The notes: generated by a model not told the origin, from the sequence alone. A DNA stretch of 64,000 nucleotides from Rahnella aceris (GCF_011684115.1 NZ_JAADJV010000001.1:1116001-1180000); one strand, 5' to 3'; counted from the stretch's first letter, positions 1-9,598 are shown. Numbers and translations are program-made.

Positions 1-255
1 TTTACGATCAATCCCGAAATTCAACCCGGTGCACAGCGATTACATCTCATTCGAACACAGTTGGTTGAGCAAAAAGCGACCTGCGTTTTTGCTGAGCCAC
101 AATTCAGGCCGGCCGTCATAACGGCTGTTGCCCAGGGAACAAAAGTGCGTATGGGCACATTGGATCCTCTGGGGAGCAGCATTGCACTGGGTGCGGACAG
201 CTATGTGAACTTTTTGTCACAGCTGACGAACCAGTACCTGAGCTGCCTGAAGTAA
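1..255 (+). CDS. znuA: Zinc ABC transporter periplasmic binding protein ZnuA, C-terminal part
   Basis: The window opens inside this gene; 84 codons and a TAA stop are visible. ZnuA captures Zn2+ in the periplasm and passes it to the ZnuB/ZnuC permease. The tail reads [10 protein letters not shown], then GTLDPLGSS and a C-terminal helix with YVNFLSQL, which is the closing part of ZnuA-type cluster A-I binding proteins. Two Cys (in ATCVF and at LSCLK) fit the disulfide of enterobacterial ZnuA. mepM follows 20 bp downstream on the same strand, the E. coli order. The His-rich loop and metal ligands lie outside the window. Confidence 0.88.
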   Translation, partial: FTINPEIQPGAQRLHLIRTQLVEQKATCVFAEPQFRPAVITAVAQGTKVRMGTLDPLGSSIALGADSYVNFLSQLTNQYLSCLK

Positions 256-275
256 GCTAAAAGGACAGAATTTAA

Positions 276-1610
276 GTGCAGCTGATAGCCCGATCTATCG
301 CTCTGGCGTATAGCAACCTTCCACGGCCCCATCGCATTATGCTGGGGTCTCTTACCGTCGTCACACTGGCTGTGGCCGTATGGAAACCGTTAGCTTACCA
401 CCCGGACAATGACCTTTCTGATACCCGACCGCTGGTTAAAAATATCACACTTGATAATCAGCAACTGCGTTCACTGCTTCCCGAAGCCAGCGAACCTATC
501 GACCAGTCTCCCCCCGCTGATGATGACATTCCGCAAGATGATCTTGACGATAAAACTGTCAATGAAGCGGGCGTGCATGAGTATGTGGTTTCTACCGGCG
601 ATACCCTCAGCAGCATTCTGAATCAGTACGGCATTGATATGTCGGAAATTGCTGCGCTTTCTGACGCCAACCGTGATTTACGTAACCTGAAAATCGGCCA
701 GCAGATTTCCTGGACACTTAACGATGCCGGGGATTTACAGCGTCTGACGTGGGAAAAATCACGTCGCGAAACCTATACCTTTGACCGTTCCGGCAATACC
801 TTCAAATCGTCTCTGGAAACCCTGAAAGGGGAATGGAAAGACTCCGTATTGAAAGGGACGCTGAACGGCAGTTTTGTCACCAGTGCCAAAGCGGCAGGGC
901 TGAGCAGCGCTGAAGTCAGTGCTGTCATTAAGGCGCTGCAATGGCAACTCGATTTCCGTAAATTGAAGAAAGGCGACGACTTTGCAGTACTGATGTCCAA
1001 CGAAGTGCTGGACGGTAAGAACGAGCAAAGTGAATTGCAGGCAGTGCGTATGCGCACTGGCGGTAAAGACTACTATGCCGTGCGCGCCGAAGACGGTAAG
1101 TTCTATGACCGTACCGGCAGCGGGCTGGCGAAAGGTTTCCTGCGCTTCCCGACGGGCAAACAGTACCGCGTTTCGTCTAACTTCAATCCGCGTCGTCTGA
1201 ACCCGGTGACCGGGCGTATTGCGCCGCACCGTGGCGTCGATTTCGCCGTACCTGTCGGTACGCCTGTTCTGGCGGTGGGTGATGGCGAAGTGGTCGTTGC
1301 CAAGAACGGCGGCGCTGCGGGTAACTATGTGGCCATTCGTCATGGTCGTCAGTACATGACCCGTTATATGCATCTGCGTAAACTGTTGGTGAAACCCGGT
1401 CAGAAAGTGAAACGGGGGGATCGCATCGCGCTTTCCGGCAATACTGGTCGCTCAACCGGCCCGCATCTGCACTTTGAAATGTGGATTAACCAGCTGGCTG
1501 TGAATCCGCTGACGGCTAAACTGCCGCGCACCGAAGGGCTGACAGGTAAAGATCGCAGTACTTACCTGGCCACCGTTCGTCAGGTTGTTCCTCAACTGAA
1601 GCTGGACTGA
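276..1610 (+). CDS. mepM: Murein DD-endopeptidase MepM (M23 family)
   Basis: Periplasmic hydrolase that cleaves D-Ala-mDAP cross-links so new glycan strands can be inserted during growth. The GTG start follows AAGGACAG by a few bases. The 444-residue product has an N-terminal membrane anchor (about 20-37), a LysM/OapA-like region (about 103-150, HEYVVSTGDTLSSIL) and a C-terminal LytM/M23 domain. The zinc-site residues are visible: H318 and D322 (PHRGVDF), H366 (YMHL) and H397/H399 (GPHLHFEM). Length and order (znuA-mepM-lpxM) match E. coli. All catalytic residues are present, so it should be active. Confidence 0.96.
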   Translation: MQLIARSIALAYSNLPRPHRIMLGSLTVVTLAVAVWKPLAYHPDNDLSDTRPLVKNITLDNQQLRSLLPEASEPIDQSPPADDDIPQDDLDDKTVNEAGVHEYVVSTGDTLSSILNQYGIDMSEIAALSDANRDLRNLKIGQQISWTLNDAGDLQRLTWEKSRRETYTFDRSGNTFKSSLETLKGEWKDSVLKGTLNGSFVTSAKAAGLSSAEVSAVIKALQWQLDFRKLKKGDDFAVLMSNEVLDGKNEQSELQAVRMRTGGKDYYAVRAEDGKFYDRTGSGLAKGFLRFPTGKQYRVSSNFNPRRLNPVTGRIAPHRGVDFAVPVGTPVLAVGDGEVVVAKNGGAAGNYVAIRHGRQYMTRYMHLRKLLVKPGQKVKRGDRIALSGNTGRSTGPHLHFEMWINQLAVNPLTAKLPRTEGLTGKDRSTYLATVRQVVPQLKLD

Positions 1611-1646
1611 CCGTTCAGGATCCCCTTTTGCGCTTAATGTTGTGAG

Positions 1647-1676
1647 GCAGTGATTTATTGCAAAATAAATCACTGC
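1647..1676. repeat. Perfect 13-bp hairpin between mepM and lpxM
   Basis: Arms 1647-1659 and 1664-1676 are perfectly complementary (GCAGTGATTTATT and its reverse complement) around the tetraloop GCAA, a GNRA-type loop in RNA. No T-run follows on the plus strand, so it does not look like a standard intrinsic terminator. It lies 37 bp after the mepM stop and 40 bp before the lpxM start. Confidence 0.7.
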
Positions 1677-1715
1677 ACTTATCATTAAGGCAGAATTTGT
1701 CATAAGAGCCTGAGC

Positions 1716-2696
1716 ATGCAGCCAGAAAAAGAAAAACGATCTACCGTAGAATTTATTCCGCAGTTTCAGAAAGCCTTCTATTATCCGCGTTACTGGGGCG
1801 TCTGGCTGGGCGTCGGAGCGATGGCCGCAATGGCGTATCTGCCCGCAAAGGTTCGTGACCCTATATTAGGCAGTCTTGGCCGTCTGGCCGGAAAGTTTGC
1901 GAAAGGCGCACGTCGTCGTGCGCAAATTAATCTGCTGTACTGCCTGCCGGAAACCTCTGAAGCGGAGCGTGAACATATCATCGATGAAATGTTTGCCACC
2001 GCGCCACAATCCATGGTGATGATGGCTGAACTGGCGATCCGTGACCCCAAAAAAGTCATGCAGCGCGTTCACTGGCACGGCAAGGAAATTGTCGATCAGA
2101 TGCATGCCGAAGGTAAAAATGTGATTTTTCTGGTGCCACACGGATGGGCTGTGGATATTCCGGCGATGCTGATGGCCGCTGACGGACATCCGATGGCCGC
2201 CATGTTCCATAATCAGAAAAACCCGCTGACCGATTATCTGTGGAATACCGTTCGCCGTCGTTTTGGTGGCCGGATGCATGCGCGTAATGATGGCATCAAG
2301 CCGTTTATCAGTTCGGTGCGTCAGGGATACTGGGGCTACTATCTGCCGGATCAGGATCACGGTGCTGAGCACAGCGAGTTCGTCGATTTCTTCGCGACCT
2401 ACAAGGCGACATTGCCTGCGGTCGGACGCCTGATGAAAGTGTGCCGTGCGTCGATCATACCGTTGTTTCCGGTGTATAACGGCCACGAACAACGTCTCGA
2501 TATTTATGTGCGCCCGCCAATGGATGATCTGGCAACTGCCGATGATAACCGCATTGCGCGCCGGATGAATGAGGAAGTGGAAGTGCTGGTCGGGCCGAAT
2601 CCGGAACAGTACACCTGGATCCTCAAGTTGCTTAAAACCCGCAAACCGGGTGAGCCTGAGCCCTATTCACGCAAAGAGCTTTATCCCAAAAAGTAA
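1716..2696 (+). CDS. lpxM: Lipid A myristoyltransferase LpxM (MsbB)
   Basis: Inner-membrane acyltransferase that adds the last secondary acyl chain, normally myristate, to Kdo2-lipid A, giving hexa-acylated endotoxin. The 326 residues match the family length of about 323. A membrane segment lies near residues 20-45, and the HX4D catalytic motif of the LpxL/LpxM family is seen in [10 protein letters not shown]. The motif [15 protein letters not shown] is also typical. In E. coli pykA follows directly; here a siderophore cluster lies between them. Confidence 0.95.
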   Translation: MQPEKEKRSTVEFIPQFQKAFYYPRYWGVWLGVGAMAAMAYLPAKVRDPILGSLGRLAGKFAKGARRRAQINLLYCLPETSEAEREHIIDEMFATAPQSMVMMAELAIRDPKKVMQRVHWHGKEIVDQMHAEGKNVIFLVPHGWAVDIPAMLMAADGHPMAAMFHNQKNPLTDYLWNTVRRRFGGRMHARNDGIKPFISSVRQGYWGYYLPDQDHGAEHSEFVDFFATYKATLPAVGRLMKVCRASIIPLFPVYNGHEQRLDIYVRPPMDDLATADDNRIARRMNEEVEVLVGPNPEQYTWILKLLKTRKPGEPEPYSRKELYPKK

Positions 2697-2711
2697 CGGT
2701 AAAAAGATTTG

Positions 2712-2744
2712 AAAAAGCTGAGGCTCGCACCTCAGCTTTTTTTT
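2712..2744. terminator. Bidirectional terminator, lpxM / dfoS
   Basis: Stem AAAAAGCTGAGG / CCTCAGCTTTTT with a 6-base loop and T-tracts on both sides. It ends the convergent lpxM (plus) and dfoS-like (minus) transcripts; the dfoS-like stop codon begins at 2745 on its outer edge. Confidence 0.9.
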
Positions 2745-3963
2745 ATGCTTTTTCAGGGATACGTTTGAGAAACACTGCAATCAGCAATGTGCCGGTGACA
2801 CCGGAAATCATGCCTGCCAGCATAAAAATGCCGTTGCCCAGTGCGAAATATAACTGCTTTGCCACTTCTATACCCGCCGCAAAAACCACAATGGTGAGCA
2901 GCCCAAGTGCAGCGGCGACCGTGCCTTTACCGGTCGGGCTGGAAAACAGCGTCAGGCGGTAAAGCCCGGCATTTACCAGTCCCGAGCCCAGCGCATAGAG
3001 GCTCAGCCCGCCAATCATCCAGCCCCAGGCATGTACCATAAACAGCGCGGCATAAGCACTGACTGCCAGACCGAGAACTATCGGCGCGAGACCGAGCCAG
3101 ACAGGCGTGCGGATATTCACTTTGCCACTGAGTTTGCTGAGCGTGATGTTACCGATAATCAATCCGGTAAATACCGGCACTTGCCACCATCCGTACTGTA
3201 GCGGCGTCATTCCGCCATCCTGAATCAGTAATACCGGCGACTGCGCCACCCACGCCAGCAACGGCAGGGTGATCAACCCGATAGACAGCGAACCAAGCAC
3301 CACGCCTTTGTTGGTGAAAACTTCGCGGTAATCGGTCAGTAGCCTGCGCATTGAAAAACGCTCCCCGCGACCGCTGGCGGTTTCCGGCATACTGCGCCAC
3401 AGCCCCCAGAATGAGAATGCAGAGACCAGTGAGAACAACGCAAACATGGCTTTCCATGGTGCGTAATGAATAAACGCCGCGCCAGCCAGCGGCCCGAGCA
3501 GGGGAGCGATCAACGTGATGTTCGCCATCAGCGCCATCAGTTTAACGCTCATTGTTTCACTGAACGCTTCCTGAATGGCGGCATAACCTACCGCGCCGAT
3601 AAAGCACAGGCTCATTCCCTGTAAAAAACGCATCAGAATGAACTGTTCAATGTTTCGGGTGAAAACCGTCAGCAGACAGGTGACGGTGAAAAAGGCCACG
3701 CCTGTCAGCAGCACCGGCCTGCGCCCAAGGCGGTCGGAAAGCGGCCCGAGCAGCCATTGCAGCAAAATACCGCCGCACAAATAAGCGGTTAGCGAGGTAG
3801 AAACCCAGTCGGCACTTGCGCTGAAATCACTGATCACCTGCAGCATACCCGGCTGGATCATATCGTGAGCAATATAGGTGGCGAACTCGAATAGCACCAG
3901 CGACAGCGGGAACAGCCACTGGCGGAAATTCAGCCGCGAAGCGGGTTCGGAAACGGACGACAT
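2743..3963 (-). CDS. dfoS: MdfA-like MFS exporter, probable siderophore exporter DfoS
   Basis: A 406-residue, 12-helix major facilitator transporter. It keeps the key acidic residues of the MdfA multidrug/proton antiporter at the same numbers, E26 and D34 (LFEFATYIAHDM), and the family motifs LSDRLGRRPV and RFLQGMSLCFIGAVGYA. It follows dfoC on the same strand with a 98-bp gap. Pantoea dfoJACS clusters carry an MFS gene in this position, so export of desferrioxamine is the likely job; this is inferred from context. The protein alone could equally be a drug exporter. A terminator-like hairpin separates it from dfoC, so its expression may be lower than that of dfoJAC. Confidence 0.75.
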   Translation of the reverse strand: MSSVSEPASRLNFRQWLFPLSLVLFEFATYIAHDMIQPGMLQVISDFSASADWVSTSLTAYLCGGILLQWLLGPLSDRLGRRPVLLTGVAFFTVTCLLTVFTRNIEQFILMRFLQGMSLCFIGAVGYAAIQEAFSETMSVKLMALMANITLIAPLLGPLAGAAFIHYAPWKAMFALFSLVSAFSFWGLWRSMPETASGRGERFSMRRLLTDYREVFTNKGVVLGSLSIGLITLPLLAWVAQSPVLLIQDGGMTPLQYGWWQVPVFTGLIIGNITLSKLSGKVNIRTPVWLGLAPIVLGLAVSAYAALFMVHAWGWMIGGLSLYALGSGLVNAGLYRLTLFSSPTGKGTVAAALGLLTIVVFAAGIEVAKQLYFALGNGIFMLAGMISGVTGTLLIAVFLKRIPEKA

Positions 3964-3991
3964 AACCTTAATTCTCCGGGTCTTAAAATCG

Positions 3992-4019
3992 AAAAAGCGC
4001 GGCCTGTGAAAGCCGCGCT
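3992..4019 (-). terminator. Terminator-like hairpin between dfoC and dfoS
   Basis: On the minus strand an 8-bp stem (AGCGCGGC / GCCGCGCT, 4019-4012 with 4003-3996) is followed directly by TTTTTC. It lies after the dfoC stop and before the exporter, so it probably trims or attenuates read-through. Confidence 0.75.
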
Positions 4020-4061
4020 ACTATTCATGGCATTAAAGCTTCATCAGATTAAACCGGGTTT

Positions 4062-6446
4062 TCAGTAGCGGTTAGCATAGGCCGCAATCGGGTTTTCCAG
4101 CGTGCCGGCGAATTTCAGGTTCTGCGCCGGATCTGACAGGTTGATCATCTGCTGGTTATTCGCCAGTTGCAGACGGTTCAGGCATGAGTGCGTAAACTCG
4201 GCGCCAAACATGTCATAACGGGCAAATTTCTCCGACAGTTCCGGATACTGAATCTGATAGTCGCGTACCACTTCGGCTACCACCTGCCAGAACTGCCCGG
4301 CAGGATAATTGCCATGTTCTTCCAGAATACGGGCGATAAAGCGGAATACCCCGGCAAAGACGTCAGTGAAAATCGACAAAATTTTAAGATTTTCCGGTAC
4401 GTCCACCGCCAGACGTTTGGCTTTTTCCGGCAGGCTGGCGTCGGGGTTCATCACCGCAATTTCCTCGGCGATATCCTTCATGAAAGCATTCACCGGAATA
4501 TTGTTTTCGAACCGCAGGATCAGGTTTTCGCCATGCGGCATAAACACCAGGTCGTACTGATAAAAGCAGTGCAGCAGCGGGCTGAGATAGGCGTGCATGT
4601 AGCGTTTAAGCCAGTCGCCGGTGGCCAGACCGGATGATTTGATCATCTCGACAATCAGCGCATCGCCGTGTTTATCGGTGTGCAGCAGGGCGGCCATGGT
4701 CATCAGACGCTGATTTGGCTGCAACAAAGCGACCGGATTTTCGCGCCACAACGCCGCAAACATTTTCTTGTACGCGCTGTCGCCTTTGATGGCTTGCTCG
4801 AAATAGTGATTGTGGTAACCGAGTGACGCCACTTCCTGCAAAATGCTGAAACCGGTGGATTGCAGATACGCATCGTTTTCGACCAGATCCGCCAGCCATT
4901 CATTAATGCCCGGAGTGGTCGCCATATAGTAAGGTGAAAGCCCGCGCATAAAGCCCATGTTCAGGATCGACAGCGCCGTTTTAACGTAACGTCCTTTCGG
5001 ACGGCTGGCATTGTAGAAAGTGCGGATCGACTGTTGTGCCAGATAGTTATCATCACCTTCACCGAGATAAATCAGAAACTGACGGGCGATATCCGGTGCG
5101 AAGACGGTCAGTAATTTGTTCTGCCACTGCCACGGATGTACCGGCATGAAGTAGTAATTTTTCGGGTCGACATCTTTATCAACCAGCTTTTGCGTGAAAG
5201 CACAAATCTGCGCTTCACCCAGTTCTTCCGCGATCAGTTTTTCATACGGTAAACCTTCGACACTGGCGAAATGTGCTTTGTCATGATGAACCGCCACCCA
5301 GACCAATTGCAGTGGATTGGCCGCTTCCGGCGCGTAACGGACATAATCACCGGCATCAAAACCGATACGGCCGTTGTTGGCGATAAAGCTCGGATGGCCT
5401 TCGGTCATGCTGGTTTCGACGGTCTGGAAATCGGCCTGCGACAGTTGTTTTGCTGTGGTGTGATTGTTTGCCAATTTGTAGGCACTGCTGTAAAGCGTGC
5501 TGCTGATTTCTTCCAGATAGGTCGACAGCATGGCCTGGGAAATACCAATTTGCTCCGCGAATTCAATGATAAATTTAACCGCGTCCAGCGGCTGCGGGAT
5601 AAAATTATCCAGGCGCTGAATGCTGTCGAGATCAATCATCCAGTCATTCAGAGGCAACTGGCGGGCACGGAAACGATATTCTATTTCCGAGGCCGGTACT
5701 GCCAGCTGATAGTCAGTCCAGGTGCCGGTCGTTTTCAACGCCTGCGGCGCGAGCAGACGTTCATGGGTCAGTTCCGCCAGGCATTTACGCAGCAGCAGGG
5801 CATTCGCTTTTGCCCAGAGTTCCGGTTGCAGGTGCTCACCGGTTTGCAGATTTGCAGGAGTCATGGTGTGTTTTTCCTTCTGGCTTGCCTGAAAAAAATC
5901 TTCACGCTGGCAAAATGCCAGCCATGCAGTTTTGTGTGTCAGTTGAATTTGTTTCTGATAGCGGAAACCGGCGCGCTTATTCAGCTTGTGAATCTTTTCG
6001 TTACGAACATCCGGCTCGACCACTATGCGGCGGACTTCGGGCTGGCTGAACAGGTATTCCATCACGGCCGAGAACACCTGCCAGCTGAAGCCTGACACCG
6101 GTTTTTCGGCCGGAGAGAGCAGAATATGCATGCCCATATCGCCGGGCCGGACGTCGTAATGTTCATGCAACGGATCATCCTGAACCGGATAGCATTCGAT
6201 GAGAAATTGCGGCTGACCGTCTATTTCGCCCATCAGCGCCGCCAGCGGTTTACCGTGAGTCAGGTTGCGATAGAAGCTGTCGACTTCTGCGAGGGTACTG
6301 TTCTGCATTCCCCAGAAATGTGCGTAGGGCTGCGTCATCCAGTCATGTAAAACGGCGGCATCTTTCTCCAGCGCCAGCGGGCGTAAAGACAGTTTTCCTG
6401 CGTCGCGCTGGCAGGAGAATACGGCGGTTGAAATGGCATCAGACAT
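4062..6446 (-). CDS. dfoC: Bifunctional acyltransferase / NIS siderophore synthetase DfoC
   Basis: A 794-residue fusion. Residues 1-190 form a GNAT-type N-acyltransferase domain (RPLALEKDAAVLHDWMTQPYAHFWGM, as in IucB-like enzymes). Residues about 200-794 form an IucA/IucC NIS synthetase with MPVHPWQWQN and MPHGENLILRF, the conserved nucleotide and substrate motifs. In the desferrioxamine pathway the N-terminal half succinylates or acetylates N-hydroxycadaverine and the C-terminal half condenses and cyclises the units. This fusion is characteristic of DfoC from Erwinia and Pantoea. It starts 14 bp after dfoA, so the genes are co-transcribed. The final product (desferrioxamine E, B or another) cannot be told from sequence. 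Confidence 0.92.
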   Translation of the reverse strand: MSDAISTAVFSCQRDAGKLSLRPLALEKDAAVLHDWMTQPYAHFWGMQNSTLAEVDSFYRNLTHGKPLAALMGEIDGQPQFLIECYPVQDDPLHEHYDVRPGDMGMHILLSPAEKPVSGFSWQVFSAVMEYLFSQPEVRRIVVEPDVRNEKIHKLNKRAGFRYQKQIQLTHKTAWLAFCQREDFFQASQKEKHTMTPANLQTGEHLQPELWAKANALLLRKCLAELTHERLLAPQALKTTGTWTDYQLAVPASEIEYRFRARQLPLNDWMIDLDSIQRLDNFIPQPLDAVKFIIEFAEQIGISQAMLSTYLEEISSTLYSSAYKLANNHTTAKQLSQADFQTVETSMTEGHPSFIANNGRIGFDAGDYVRYAPEAANPLQLVWVAVHHDKAHFASVEGLPYEKLIAEELGEAQICAFTQKLVDKDVDPKNYYFMPVHPWQWQNKLLTVFAPDIARQFLIYLGEGDDNYLAQQSIRTFYNASRPKGRYVKTALSILNMGFMRGLSPYYMATTPGINEWLADLVENDAYLQSTGFSILQEVASLGYHNHYFEQAIKGDSAYKKMFAALWRENPVALLQPNQRLMTMAALLHTDKHGDALIVEMIKSSGLATGDWLKRYMHAYLSPLLHCFYQYDLVFMPHGENLILRFENNIPVNAFMKDIAEEIAVMNPDASLPEKAKRLAVDVPENLKILSIFTDVFAGVFRFIARILEEHGNYPAGQFWQVVAEVVRDYQIQYPELSEKFARYDMFGAEFTHSCLNRLQLANNQQMINLSDPAQNLKFAGTLENPIAAYANRY

Positions 6447-6460
6447 GGGTAAATTCTCCG

Positions 6461-7771
6461 TTAGTTTGCGCCAGGGATGCGGGACCCAAAGGTCTGGAAG
6501 GCGATGGATTTCTCCAGCGGATACACTTCACTGCCGAGCATCTCGCGGATTATGGTGCTGTTGCGGTAGCACGCCATGCCCAGATCCGGAGTGACGAAGC
6601 CGTGCGTGTGCAGCTCGGCGTTTTGTACGAAAATCTGGTTGTGCGCATCGATGCTGTAATTGCGCCTGACGGCGTAACGGCCCGAGTCATCCCACTGAAT
6701 ACGGTTGTAAATGCCTTCAACAAACTGCGGTGGCTGATAGCCGTAACCCGTTGCGAGGATCACGGATTCCGTGCGGTGTTGGTATTCCTGTTGTTGTTCG
6801 TGGTGGAGCAGGGTCATTTCCAGTTCGCCGCTGCGGCTGCGGGTCAGTGCTTTCAGTTCCGAATGTGTATACAAATTGACATTCAGCGGGCCGTCGAGAC
6901 GTTTGACGTACATCAGATCATAAATGTCGTTGATCAGACTGATGTTAATGCCCTTATACAGGCATTTTTGTTCACGATTGAGCTGATCGCGCTTGCTCAT
7001 TGGCAGCGCGTGGAAATAATCGATGTATTCCGGTGAGGTCATTTCCAGCGTCAGTTTGCTGTATTCCAGCGGGTAGAAACGCGGAGCGCGGGTCACCCAG
7101 GTCAGGTGGTAATCGTGCTTATCGATATCAGAGAGCAGGTCATAGTAAATTTCTGCGGCACTCTGGCCGCTGCCGACCACGGTAATGGATTTCGAATTCT
7201 GTACCTGCTCTTTGTTCGGCAAATAGGCCGAGGAATGATGCACGTTCCTGCCGGCATCCCGCGCACAGGCGGGTATCCACGGCGACGGTCCTGTGCCGAG
7301 AACCAGCCTTTTGGTGCGGTAAATCTGCTTTTCGCCGCTTTTGGTTGAGCGCGTTTCAACCAGATAGCATTCCTGCACGGCATCCCAGGTGACCAGTTCC
7401 ACGCGCGTGGAGAATTGCAGGCTGGTCAGTTGGCTGCATGCCCACTGGCAATACTGATTGAACTCTTTACGCATCATGAAGAAGTCTTCACGGATGTAGA
7501 ACGAGTAAAGTTTCCCCTGTAATTTCAGGTAATTCAGGAAGCTGTAAGGGCTGGTCGGATCGGCGAGAGTCACCAGATCTGCCATGAACGGCGTCTGTAA
7601 ATGCGCGCTTTCCAGCATCATACCGGTGTGCCAGTCGAAGCTGTCATTCTGGTCTAAAAACAGACCGTTCAGCTCTTTCACCGGTTCAGTCAGACAGGCC
7701 AGCCCGAGGTTAAACGGGCCGATGCCCACGGCGATGAAATCATACGTTTGGTCGTTTGAATGGATATTCAT
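6461..7771 (-). CDS. dfoA: Cadaverine N-hydroxylase DfoA (lysine/ornithine N-monooxygenase family)
   Basis: FAD- and NADPH-dependent monooxygenase that makes N-hydroxycadaverine, the hydroxamate precursor. The 436-residue protein starts with the FAD-binding motif VGIGPFNLGLACL (about 16-28). It has the NADPH-site segment VVGSGQSAAEIYYDLL and the C-terminal ATGYGYQPP motif of the IucD/PvdA family. It sits between the decarboxylase and DfoC, with 13-14 bp gaps. The context (a lysine decarboxylase-type partner rather than ornithine or aerobactin genes) favours cadaverine as substrate. Confidence 0.93.
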   Translation of the reverse strand: MNIHSNDQTYDFIAVGIGPFNLGLACLTEPVKELNGLFLDQNDSFDWHTGMMLESAHLQTPFMADLVTLADPTSPYSFLNYLKLQGKLYSFYIREDFFMMRKEFNQYCQWACSQLTSLQFSTRVELVTWDAVQECYLVETRSTKSGEKQIYRTKRLVLGTGPSPWIPACARDAGRNVHHSSAYLPNKEQVQNSKSITVVGSGQSAAEIYYDLLSDIDKHDYHLTWVTRAPRFYPLEYSKLTLEMTSPEYIDYFHALPMSKRDQLNREQKCLYKGINISLINDIYDLMYVKRLDGPLNVNLYTHSELKALTRSRSGELEMTLLHHEQQQEYQHRTESVILATGYGYQPPQFVEGIYNRIQWDDSGRYAVRRNYSIDAHNQIFVQNAELHTHGFVTPDLGMACYRNSTIIREMLGSEVYPLEKSIAFQTFGSRIPGAN

Positions 7772-7784
7772 GGTGCGGCTCCTT

Positions 7785-9353
7785 TTACCGGTTTTTCGCG
7801 GCGCTCAGCGCGCTGGCAGTCAGTTCTTTGCCGTAATGCGTGATCAGGCTGAGCACATCGGCAACGTCTTCCCTGGTGGTGGTGGGGTTCAGTAAGGTGA
7901 ATTTCAGATACTGACGCTGATGCACTTTGGTACCGGCGATAACGGCGCTGCCGTCGCGGAAAATGGCCTTGCGGATCCCGGCATTGATTTCGTCAATCTG
8001 TTCATGACTCATGGAGATACGCGGCACAAAACGGAATACCAGCGTGCTCAGTTCCGGTTTATGCAGCACTTCGATATTCGGATTTTGTTCCATCATCTGA
8101 TGCGTTTCTGTTGCGCGTGCCAGCAGCACATCAAATGATTCCCCCAGTGCTTGTTGACCCATAATGCGCAACGTCAGCCACATTTTGAGGGCATCAAAAC
8201 GTTTGGTGGTCTGGATACTTTTGTTCACCAGATTTGGCGTGCCTTCCAGTTTCGCACTCAGCGGATTCAGGTATTCAGCGTGGTGCGTGACGTGCTCCAG
8301 ATGGCTGTGATCGTTAACCAGAAACGCGCTGCAGCTCACCGGCTGGAAGAAGGATTTGTGATAATCCACGGTAACGGAATCGGCCAGATGGATCCCTTCA
8401 ATGCGCTGGCGATGCTGAGGTGAAACCAGCAAACCGCAGCCGTATGCGGCATCAGCATGCATCCAGATTTTTTCCTGGCGGCAGATTTCAGCGATCTCAT
8501 TCAGCGGGTCAATGCTGCCAAAGTCGGTCGTACCGGCGGTTGCCACGACCGCAATTGGAATCAACCCTTCAGTGTGGCAGCGCTCAATTTCCTGACGGAG
8601 CGCGGCAATATCCATACGGAAAGCGCTGTCGCAGGCGACTGGCACCACGGCGTCATAACCCAGGCCGAGCAGGGCAGCGGATTTCTGAATACTGAAATGG
8701 CTGACCTGTGAACTGAAAATACGCCAGCGGTTGGCTTCCGGCGGCAGCCCCTGGTACTTGATGCTGTGCTGCGGGCGGGTGCGTTTGCAATGACTGTCTC
8801 GTGCCAGCAGCATTGCCATCAGATTAGACTGCGTACCGCCGCTGGTGAAAATACCATCTGACTGTGCGCCAAAACCGATACGGGCGAGTGTCCAGTCAAT
8901 AACTTTTTGCTCGATGAGTGTGCCGCCTGCGCTCTGATCCCAGGTATCCACCGAGGAGTTGATGGCGCTGATAAACAGTTCCGCCAGTTGGGAAGGTACT
9001 ACGGTCGGACAGTTGAGATGCGCGAGGTATTTCGGATGGTGGAAATAGACCGCGTGCTGAAGATATAAATCATCCAGTTCTTCCAGCGCCAGCCGCGTTC
9101 CGTCTAAAGGTTTGGTCAGGTCAATATGGCGAAATTGCTCGGCTAATTCAGCCGGAGAAACGCCGGAAAAAGGTTTCTCAGTATGGTTAATATGGGATTT
9201 AATTAATTCGAGGCCTTGCTCAATCAGTATCTGCCATTCAGAAGTGCTGTTCTGGTTAAAAATATAACCTTTATTTTTGCTTATATTCGCCTGAGTGATT
9301 GTCAGGTCTTGAGTGGCGGATTGCATTAATTCCCAGTTATTTATCTGGCTCAT
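7785..9353 (-). CDS. dfoJ: PLP-dependent lysine decarboxylase DfoJ
   Basis: Group II decarboxylase that converts lysine to cadaverine, the first step of desferrioxamine synthesis. The 522-residue protein has the PLP-lysine motif VDYHKSFFQPVSC, the HADAAYGC motif whose Asp contacts the PLP pyridine nitrogen, and FTSGGTQSNLMAML, all typical of the DOPA/glutamate/lysine decarboxylase fold. A good ribosome site (AAGGA, 6 bases before ATG) fixes the start. It is the first gene of the minus-strand operon; its leader is about 215 nt if the predicted Fur-covered promoter is used. The exact substrate is inferred from the operon. Confidence 0.92.
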   Translation of the reverse strand: MSQINNWELMQSATQDLTITQANISKNKGYIFNQNSTSEWQILIEQGLELIKSHINHTEKPFSGVSPAELAEQFRHIDLTKPLDGTRLALEELDDLYLQHAVYFHHPKYLAHLNCPTVVPSQLAELFISAINSSVDTWDQSAGGTLIEQKVIDWTLARIGFGAQSDGIFTSGGTQSNLMAMLLARDSHCKRTRPQHSIKYQGLPPEANRWRIFSSQVSHFSIQKSAALLGLGYDAVVPVACDSAFRMDIAALRQEIERCHTEGLIPIAVVATAGTTDFGSIDPLNEIAEICRQEKIWMHADAAYGCGLLVSPQHRQRIEGIHLADSVTVDYHKSFFQPVSCSAFLVNDHSHLEHVTHHAEYLNPLSAKLEGTPNLVNKSIQTTKRFDALKMWLTLRIMGQQALGESFDVLLARATETHQMMEQNPNIEVLHKPELSTLVFRFVPRISMSHEQIDEINAGIRKAIFRDGSAVIAGTKVHQRQYLKFTLLNPTTTREDVADVLSLITHYGKELTASALSAAKNR

Positions 9354-9567
9354 TCTGGATCCTTTTGGTTAGTCCTTTTCATCCTCAGCAGGCGTGGGGC
9401 GGCCACCCGGATAAAGTCAGGATTTAGCAGTGAACGTAAGCATCAGCAGGCAGGGCTGATGGCCATGCCTGTAAAGTGTATGGTTAAATATTTTATGTTA
9501 TAAAAAATAAGCAGTGATATGTCTTGTTTGGATTCCTTAGTGCGGACTTATACAAGGTTTTAACGAT

Positions 9568-9598
9568 TGAGAATCATTATAAATGCAAATCATTATCA
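9568..9598 (-). promoter_or_regulatory. Two tandem Fur boxes
   Basis: Two 7-1-7 Fur motifs one base apart: TGAGAATCATTATAA (9568-9582) and TGCAAATCATTATCA (9584-9598), each with two mismatches to TGATAATCATTATCA. They cover the -10 element and the spacer of the predicted dfoJ promoter, the expected layout for iron-dependent repression. Confidence 0.88.

Noticed and set aside
9354..9575. Riboswitch or small gene in the dfoJ leader
   Set aside because: The 215-nt leader shows no conserved aptamer, uORF or terminator pair that I can support.
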